From the NCBI GenBank assembly GCA_902495595.1, contig CABUXV010000005.1, positions 1 to 64,000 of the forward strand: a DNA stretch of 64,000 bases. Reading direction: 5' to 3'. This document shows positions 59,793 through 64,000 of this stretch, one piece after another; position 1 is the first letter of the stretch; every line of letters starts with the position of its first letter. This stretch comes from an uncultured Eubacterium sp. Its GTDB lineage: Bacteria; Bacillota; Clostridia; Peptostreptococcales; Anaerovoracaceae. Below the pieces are notes generated by a model, which was not told the DNA's origin, ran no database searches, and saw only the letters and a list, made by a program, of their open reading frames with translations. The translations under genes and the position numbers were made by a program.

Positions 59793-60998
59793 CTATTTCA
59801 GAAGTGATAACAAACATGTAACCGTTACTGCCAGACCCATAATATATCCTGCATTTGCCACTATATACATAGACGGCGCCGTTTTATCAAATAAAAACTG
59901 GGCTTCTTCTTCATTTCTGGCGCTTCTCTTAGTCGCTTCTTTCGTAACAATCATTACTCCGGGCATTAAAAACATAAGGCCGCATCCGCATGCTGCACTC
60001 AGCCAGAAATCATATCCTAATAATTTTCCGACAATTCCTGCTCCGCCTGCTAATCCTATTGTTGCCAACACAAGGATACAAATCGAAGGTCCAAGTGATG
60101 CCAGCAAAGCCTGTGGTGTAACTTCATTAATCGACATAAATATCCATGCGATAAAAACACATATAACAAAACCATATGAATGAGACCTGTCTAATAAATT
60201 CATTCTCGTAATACCTAACACACATGCGAACAGCCCTAAGAAAAATGCAAAAATACAATTGCTTATGCCCGTAAGTTCCTGCAGCACATATGCCAGCAGT
60301 GCCAATCCAGCCAATTCAAACAAAACAAATCCATCCTCTTCTAACTTTTTCGGAATCCATGTTTTGATTATACTGCTTGGATTTTCTTCTGAACCATAAG
60401 GTATACCATCTTTAGTCATTTTTATTTTTGGATTGTTATCAGATACTTTTTCTAAAAGATACGCATCCCTTGAAGTCAGTTTTTTACAATATTTTTTCAG
60501 CATTATTGATGCGATTGGCTGTCCATAAAGGTCAACAACCGACATTATAATAGCAGGAATACCGATAAGAGCTACAAGTCCCATATCAGTTAACTTTTGA
60601 ATTGCCAAAATTCCGGCTATTGCGCCTCCCCCGCATGCTGCTCCTGCGCCTGCAAGCATTACATCAAACCCAAAGAATATACCTCCAATGCCTATAACTG
60701 CAATAAGACCTCCTACAATTGCTCCTGCGGCTATAACAACACTCCTTATATTTTTAATATAGTCAGCCGGAACTACCGAAGTACCCAGATGTACTATAAG
60801 AAAAAGCATTGATAACTCTCCTATAATACCAAATCCAGCAGTTTCAGGAAACATTTTGGGCATTCCCATCCAAGTCAGAACCAAATAAAGCAAAAGCGCC
60901 GCCGCCATTGACGGAATGAATGCCTTTGTTAAATATGAAATAATTTCCCCTATGCCTATTATTCCAAAACATACTGCTACAGCTAATACAACATCCAT
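59793..60998 (-). CDS. Multi-pass membrane transporter of unknown family
   Basis: About 401 residues with roughly twelve hydrophobic helices in two halves, split by a ~60-residue charged loop (KYCKKLTSRDAYLLEKVSDNN). Helix sequences include a glycine-rich GAGAACGGGAIAGILAI. I do not recognise the family with confidence; DUF3100-like or Na+-coupled transporters are possible. The start MDVVLAVAVCFGIIGIGE is favoured by AAGGAGG 6 bp upstream; an upstream extension adds 16 hydrophilic residues. Its leader contains an ANTAR-type antiterminator, so expression is probably controlled by the adjacent two-component pair. Confidence 0.8.
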   Translation of the reverse strand: MDVVLAVAVCFGIIGIGEIISYLTKAFIPSMAAALLLYLVLTWMGMPKMFPETAGFGIIGELSMLFLIVHLGTSVVPADYIKNIRSVVIAAGAIVGGLIAVIGIGGIFFGFDVMLAGAGAACGGGAIAGILAIQKLTDMGLVALIGIPAIIMSVVDLYGQPIASIMLKKYCKKLTSRDAYLLEKVSDNNPKIKMTKDGIPYGSEENPSSIIKTWIPKKLEEDGFVLFELAGLALLAYVLQELTGISNCIFAFFLGLFACVLGITRMNLLDRSHSYGFVICVFIAWIFMSINEVTPQALLASLGPSICILVLATIGLAGGAGIVGKLLGYDFWLSAACGCGLMFLMPGVMIVTKEATKRSARNEEEAQFLFDKTAPSMYIVANAGYIMGLAVTVTCLLSLLK

Positions 60999-61110
60999 TT
61001 TTTCCTCCTTAACATTATTTAAAAAACTTCTAAAATCATTTTTCACTTATTTACAGTAACTTTGTGTATCACCTTCTCTCAAAAATTTATAATTTTCGTT
61101 TTTTGAAAAC

Positions 61111-61145
61111 AAAAAAAGCTTAAGCATACTTACGTTGCTTAAGCT
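61111..61145 (-). terminator. Terminator in the transporter leader (ANTAR-controlled)
   Basis: On the minus strand, AGCTTAAGCA pairs with TGCTTAAGCT around a 9-base loop and is followed by TTTTTTT. Its 5' arm overlaps the second antiterminator hairpin, so the two structures exclude each other. Confidence 0.9.
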
Positions 61146-61174
61146 CCATTGCTTTCCAGACACGCCGTTGTGTC
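61141..61174 (-). promoter_or_regulatory. ANTAR dual-hairpin antiterminator
   Basis: Two short stem-loops on the minus-strand transcript. P1 is GACAC-AACGGC-GTGTC (61159-61174). P2 is AAGC-AATGGA-GCTT (61141-61154). Both have six-base loops with A at position 1 and G at position 4, the published ANTAR signature. They are 4 bases apart. P2 shares its 3' arm with the terminator. RNA binding by the adjacent ANTAR response regulator would prevent termination. Confidence 0.85.
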
Positions 61175-61192
61175 AAATATATAATTTTCTAA

Positions 61193-61221
61193 ATTATATA
61201 TCAATTCAGTTTTAATGTCAA
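61193..61221 (-). promoter_or_regulatory. Consensus promoter of the transporter-nitrilase operon
   Basis: Perfect -35 TTGACA, a 17-bp spacer and perfect -10 TATAAT on the minus strand. Such a strong promoter suits control after initiation, by antitermination. It lies just past the end of the kinase gene. Confidence 0.88.
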
Positions 61222-61246
61222 TAATTTATAAATAAAATTACTGCGC

Positions 61247-62344
61247 TTAATTAGTATCCATTTTAAAATCAAAGGTGACACATGTCCCTTTATCACCGCT
61301 GTCAATGCAAAGAGAGCCTTTTAATTTATCATGCACCATCATGCTTATAATTTCGTTTCCAAGACCTCCCGCACACTGCTTTTCATTCTTTAACTTATAT
61401 CCTTTGCCATCATCTTCAACTATTATTGTCGAGAATATAGTTCCCTTTACAACAGTTATATTGATATTGCCACTTTCATTTTCCGCATATCCGTGACGTA
61501 TTGAATTTGTAATAAGCTCATTTACTGCCATCAAAACAGAAAGCGCCTTTTCAGAGTTTATGTACAGAGGGCTTCCTGTCAGATTGATTTTAATTTTCTT
61601 TTCCTCGCTGCTGGCATAAGCTGCCATATTGCCGGCAAGGATTTGAAGCTGCTCAATTATATTCATTTTCTTTTCATCAGCAGTCATGAGCATTTCATGT
61701 ATCTGAGCAATACTCTTTATTCTGTATATATTATCTTTCAGCGCTTTTTTCACTTCATCCGTCCGGCTTCTTCTTTCCTGCATACTAAGTATGCTTGAGA
61801 TGATTTGAAGATTGTTCTTAATCCTATGGTGCATTTCCTGAACAATCATAAGCTTATCTTCTTCATCACTAAAATTTTGAAAGGATGAACCTCTATTCAC
61901 CATATCCCTCGTAACATTTTCCATCTGCTCCAGCTTGTTTATCGTCTTTATATTATCGGTCATATTACGTTCTTCAACCAAAACCCCTATTATTCTTTTT
62001 TCATCATTGTAGATAGGAACGGTTCTCTGTAAAACCCACTTTTTCTCCTGGGAAAGTCCTTTCGCGTCTCTGATGGCTTTTCCGGTTTTAAGAGTAAAAA
62101 AAACAATAGGCTCATTTTGCGGCAAAACAATTTCTCCTTGTATATTATTTTCATACAAAGAATTTAATCCCGCCTTCCCATGAAACACTACAATCCCTTT
62201 TTTGCCATCATTCATGAAACAATCTATAAAAATATCCGCATTTGAAAGCTCACAAAAATACGGAATCATACTTGCTATATTTTTAATTTTTTCGATGTCT
62301 GAATGCCTCAGTTCTGTATACTGCTTACATAATGTTTCTATCAT
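61247..62344 (-). CDS. Sensor histidine kinase, HisKA_2 type
   Basis: A 365-residue cytoplasmic-looking kinase. There is no transmembrane helix. A PAS-like N-terminal sensor (about 30-140) precedes the H box MHHRIKNNLQIISSILSMQERRS of the HisKA_2 class and an ATPase domain (VLMAVNELITNSIRHGY as N box, DDGKGYKL, GGLGNEIISMM). HisKA_2 kinases such as EutW and PdtaS pair with ANTAR regulators. It is encoded 26 bp after the response regulator. The signal would be a soluble molecule, plausibly the substrate of the adjacent transporter. Confidence 0.9.
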   Translation of the reverse strand: MIETLCKQYTELRHSDIEKIKNIASMIPYFCELSNADIFIDCFMNDGKKGIVVFHGKAGLNSLYENNIQGEIVLPQNEPIVFFTLKTGKAIRDAKGLSQEKKWVLQRTVPIYNDEKRIIGVLVEERNMTDNIKTINKLEQMENVTRDMVNRGSSFQNFSDEEDKLMIVQEMHHRIKNNLQIISSILSMQERRSRTDEVKKALKDNIYRIKSIAQIHEMLMTADEKKMNIIEQLQILAGNMAAYASSEEKKIKINLTGSPLYINSEKALSVLMAVNELITNSIRHGYAENESGNINITVVKGTIFSTIIVEDDGKGYKLKNEKQCAGGLGNEIISMMVHDKLKGSLCIDSGDKGTCVTFDFKMDTN

Positions 62345-62370
62345 AGAAATTCATTCCCTTTCAAATTATT

Positions 62371-62955
62371 TTACTCTTTTAAAAATCTATCATTTGATAC
62401 AATTATTTCAGCAATACTGCCCATGGATTTTCTTTTATTCATGCTTAGCATACGGATATATTCATATGCTTCTTTTTCATTTAATGAATTTTGTTCCATT
62501 ATTATTCCCTTTGCCTGTTCGATAATTTTACGTTCACGCAGTTTTTTCTTTTCATTTACCAATTGTTCTTTAAGATTGTTTAATTCTTTGCTTCTCTTTA
62601 TTGCAATCTCTATATTGGGAAATACTGTGCTATCCTGAAATGGTTTGACAATATATCCCATAACACCTATATCATTTGCCTTTTCGATGTATTTATCATC
62701 AGTATAAGCTGTAATCATTATTATACAACCGCTTAGTTCTTCATCATGAATTATTTTTGCAGCCCCCAGTCCATCCAGCAGCGGCATTCTAATATCCAAT
62801 AATACAAAATCCGGCTTCTTCTCTCTGCACAATTCCACGGCATCAAAACCATCCATTGCCTCACCGACAACATTATACCCGTTAAGCTCCAGTCGCTCTT
62901 TTAAATCTTTTCTCGTAATCGCTTCATCATCAGCTATTACAACACTCAAACACAT
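62371..62955 (-). CDS. ANTAR-domain response regulator (antiterminator)
   Basis: A 194-residue response regulator. The receiver domain has VVIADDEAITRKDLKERL, the phosphoacceptor Asp in PDFVLLDIRMPLLDG and IVKPFQDSTVFPNIE. After a coiled-coil linker (LNNLKEQLVNEKKKLRERKI) comes the ANTAR RNA-binding domain (IIEQAKGIIMEQNSLNEKEAYEYIRMLSMNKRKSMGSIAEIIV). This is the EutV/AmiR/NasR type. It would prevent termination at dual-hairpin leaders when phosphorylated. One such leader lies before the transporter gene 1 kb away. Confidence 0.93.
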   Translation of the reverse strand: MCLSVVIADDEAITRKDLKERLELNGYNVVGEAMDGFDAVELCREKKPDFVLLDIRMPLLDGLGAAKIIHDEELSGCIIMITAYTDDKYIEKANDIGVMGYIVKPFQDSTVFPNIEIAIKRSKELNNLKEQLVNEKKKLRERKIIEQAKGIIMEQNSLNEKEAYEYIRMLSMNKRKSMGSIAEIIVSNDRFLKE

Positions 62956-62996
62956 AAAAATCTCCTTAAAATCATTAATTTTTACATATATTTTTC

Positions 62997-63025
62997 ATAA
63001 TATATGCCTGCATGGCAAAAGTCAA
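62997..63025 (-). promoter_or_regulatory. Promoter of the two-component genes
   Basis: -35 TTGACT, a 17-bp spacer and -10 TATTAT on the minus strand, about 42 bp before the response-regulator ATG. A small palindrome TGCCTGCATGGCA (63005-63017) occupies the spacer and could be an operator. Confidence 0.7.
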
Positions 63026-63144
63026 CGGTACTTTTTTCCATAAAAATCCTTAACTTACTAAATATATAAAAATTATTTTGCACCTTTTATATGCCTCATA
63101 AATTATTTTGCTATCATAATTTCCCGGCAAGTTTAATATTTCTC

Positions 63145-63191
63145 AAAAAATAACCCGACGATAGTTTATCTTTAAAATCACTATCATCGGG
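63145..63191 (-). terminator. Intrinsic terminator of leuB
   Basis: CCCGACGATAG/CTATCATCGGG (63154-63164 with 63181-63191, one mismatch), then TTATTTTTTG on the minus strand, downstream of the leuB stop at 63253. Confidence 0.85.
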
Positions 63192-63252
63192 TACTGATTT
63201 AAATATCAAATTGTATTTTTATTAAACTAAGCATTCCAGCACAAAACGCTTT

Positions 63253-64000
63253 TTAAATCTCTGCTGATATAAGCTCTCCGGCTTCTGCTGTTCCTATGGT
63301 TTTCTCCCCTGCTTTTGCAATATCAGGCGTTCTGTATCCGTCTGCCAAAACTTTCTTTACAGCCGCTTCAATATCATCGGCTTCTTCTCCTAGTCCGAAT
63401 GTATATCTGAGCATCATAGCAGCGGAAAGAATCGTTGCCATTGGATTTGCCATATCCTTTCCCGCAATATCAGGAGCCGAGCCGTGAACAGGTTCGTACA
63501 TTCCGAAATTTCCCGTAGCCAGGCTGGCTGACGGCAGCATACCGATAGAACCTGTAATCATGCTTGCCTCATCTGAAAGAATATCTCCGAATATATTGCT
63601 TGTAACTATTACATCAAACTGCTTTGGATTTCTCACCATCTGCATTGCTGCATTATCTATGTAGAGGTTGCTTAGCTCAACTTCCGGATATTTTTCTCCG
63701 ACCTCTGCCACAACCCTTCTCCAAAGTCTCGAACTTTCCAAGACGTTGGCTTTGTCAACGCTGGTAACTTTCTTGTTTCTCTTCATTGCCATATCAAAGG
63801 CAACTTCTGCGATTCTCCTTACTTCCTCTTCTGCGTACTGCTCCACATCATATGCAGCAGGACCTAAATCGGTCTTCTTGGTTCCTTTTTCTCCAAAATA
63901 AATTCCCCCGGTAAGCTCTCTTACCACTACTATATCAAGGCCGCCTTCTACGATTTCAGGTTTCAGAGGACAGGCATCGGCAAGTTCTTCAAAGAGCAGA
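63253..64000 (-). CDS. leuB: 3-isopropylmalate dehydrogenase, C-terminal part
   Basis: Oxidises and decarboxylates 3-isopropylmalate in leucine synthesis. The gene starts beyond the right edge of the window, and the frame is open to position 64000. The visible part includes LKPEIVEGGLDIVVVRELTGGIYFGEKG, the metal-binding region NLYIDNAAMQMVRNPKQFDVIVTSNIFGDILSDE, and EPVHGSAPDIAGKDMANP, all typical of LeuB. The protein ends ELISAEI. A terminator follows. The 5' part and any leader are not visible. Confidence 0.95.
   Translation of the reverse strand, partial: LLFEELADACPLKPEIVEGGLDIVVVRELTGGIYFGEKGTKKTDLGPAAYDVEQYAEEEVRRIAEVAFDMAMKRNKKVTSVDKANVLESSRLWRRVVAEVGEKYPEVELSNLYIDNAAMQMVRNPKQFDVIVTSNIFGDILSDEASMITGSIGMLPSASLATGNFGMYEPVHGSAPDIAGKDMANPMATILSAAMMLRYTFGLGEEADDIEAAVKKVLADGYRTPDIAKAGEKTIGTAEAGELISAEI

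Overview
The window reads as a chromosome segment from an anaerobic, endospore-forming, moderately AT-rich Clostridia. The evidence is a spoIIR homologue, a SPOCS/LysM spore-type protein, several 4Fe-4S ferredoxin-domain proteins, strong AGGAGG ribosome binding sites, occasional GTG/TTG and apparently ATT starts, and L-box lysine control. A member of the Anaerovoracaceae or a related Eubacteriales family is a guess from gene content. I see no rRNA, tRNA, CRISPR array, prophage or insertion sequence.

Layout. 1-4860: tatD, metG, an EFR1-type flavodoxin/ferredoxin and a cytidylate-kinase-like gene, all on the minus strand. 5354-16822: a complete-looking purine operon on the minus strand (purL-purE-purC-purM-purN-purF-like-purH-purD) with a promoter, a PurBox-like inverted repeat upstream and a terminator downstream. 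The PurF-like protein lacks the N-terminal cysteine. 16919-23424: an 1810-residue wall-anchored VWA surface protein, and upstream of it a small serine recombinase. Between them lies a cluster of inverted and direct repeats around the best promoter. 23772-31091: walJ, rlmH, a cysteine desulfurase, a DUF362-ferredoxin protein, a YdcF/SanA protein, ilvE and a GNAT acetyltransferase. 31154-34521: a tightly overlapping sigma factor - membrane protein - ABC ATPase - ABC permease operon. 34732-40923: a lysine operon (lysA-lysC-dapF-dapA-dapB-dapH) behind a lysine riboswitch. 40978-50672: cvpA, an unrecognised gene, tadA, an Ig-like membrane protein, ispE, a GntR regulator, a SPOCS-LysM protein, spoIIR and an EamA transporter.

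50663-56826: a vanG-type glycopeptide-resistance cluster, vanR-vanS-vanG-vanXY-vanT, with VanR-box-like repeats between vanS and vanG. 56828-58620: an MFS transporter and an Rrf2 regulator. 58865-63025: an inducible-looking module. A two-component pair (HisKA_2 kinase and ANTAR response regulator) sits next to a membrane transporter and a nitrilase-superfamily hydrolase. The transporter leader carries a consensus promoter, two stem-loops with hexanucleotide loops (A at position 1, G at position 4) and an overlapping terminator, which is the known substrate layout for ANTAR antiterminators. 63253-64000: the C-terminal part of leuB, cut by the window edge.

The most interesting non-genic signals are the ANTAR leader, a roughly 250-bp structured repeat present twice in opposite orientation (5014-5274 and 25401-25649), the possible invertible promoter at 22604-22780, a three-unit structured tandem array before ispE, and two genes (lysC and the Rrf2 regulator) whose reading frames and Shine-Dalgarno sites both point to ATT start codons.
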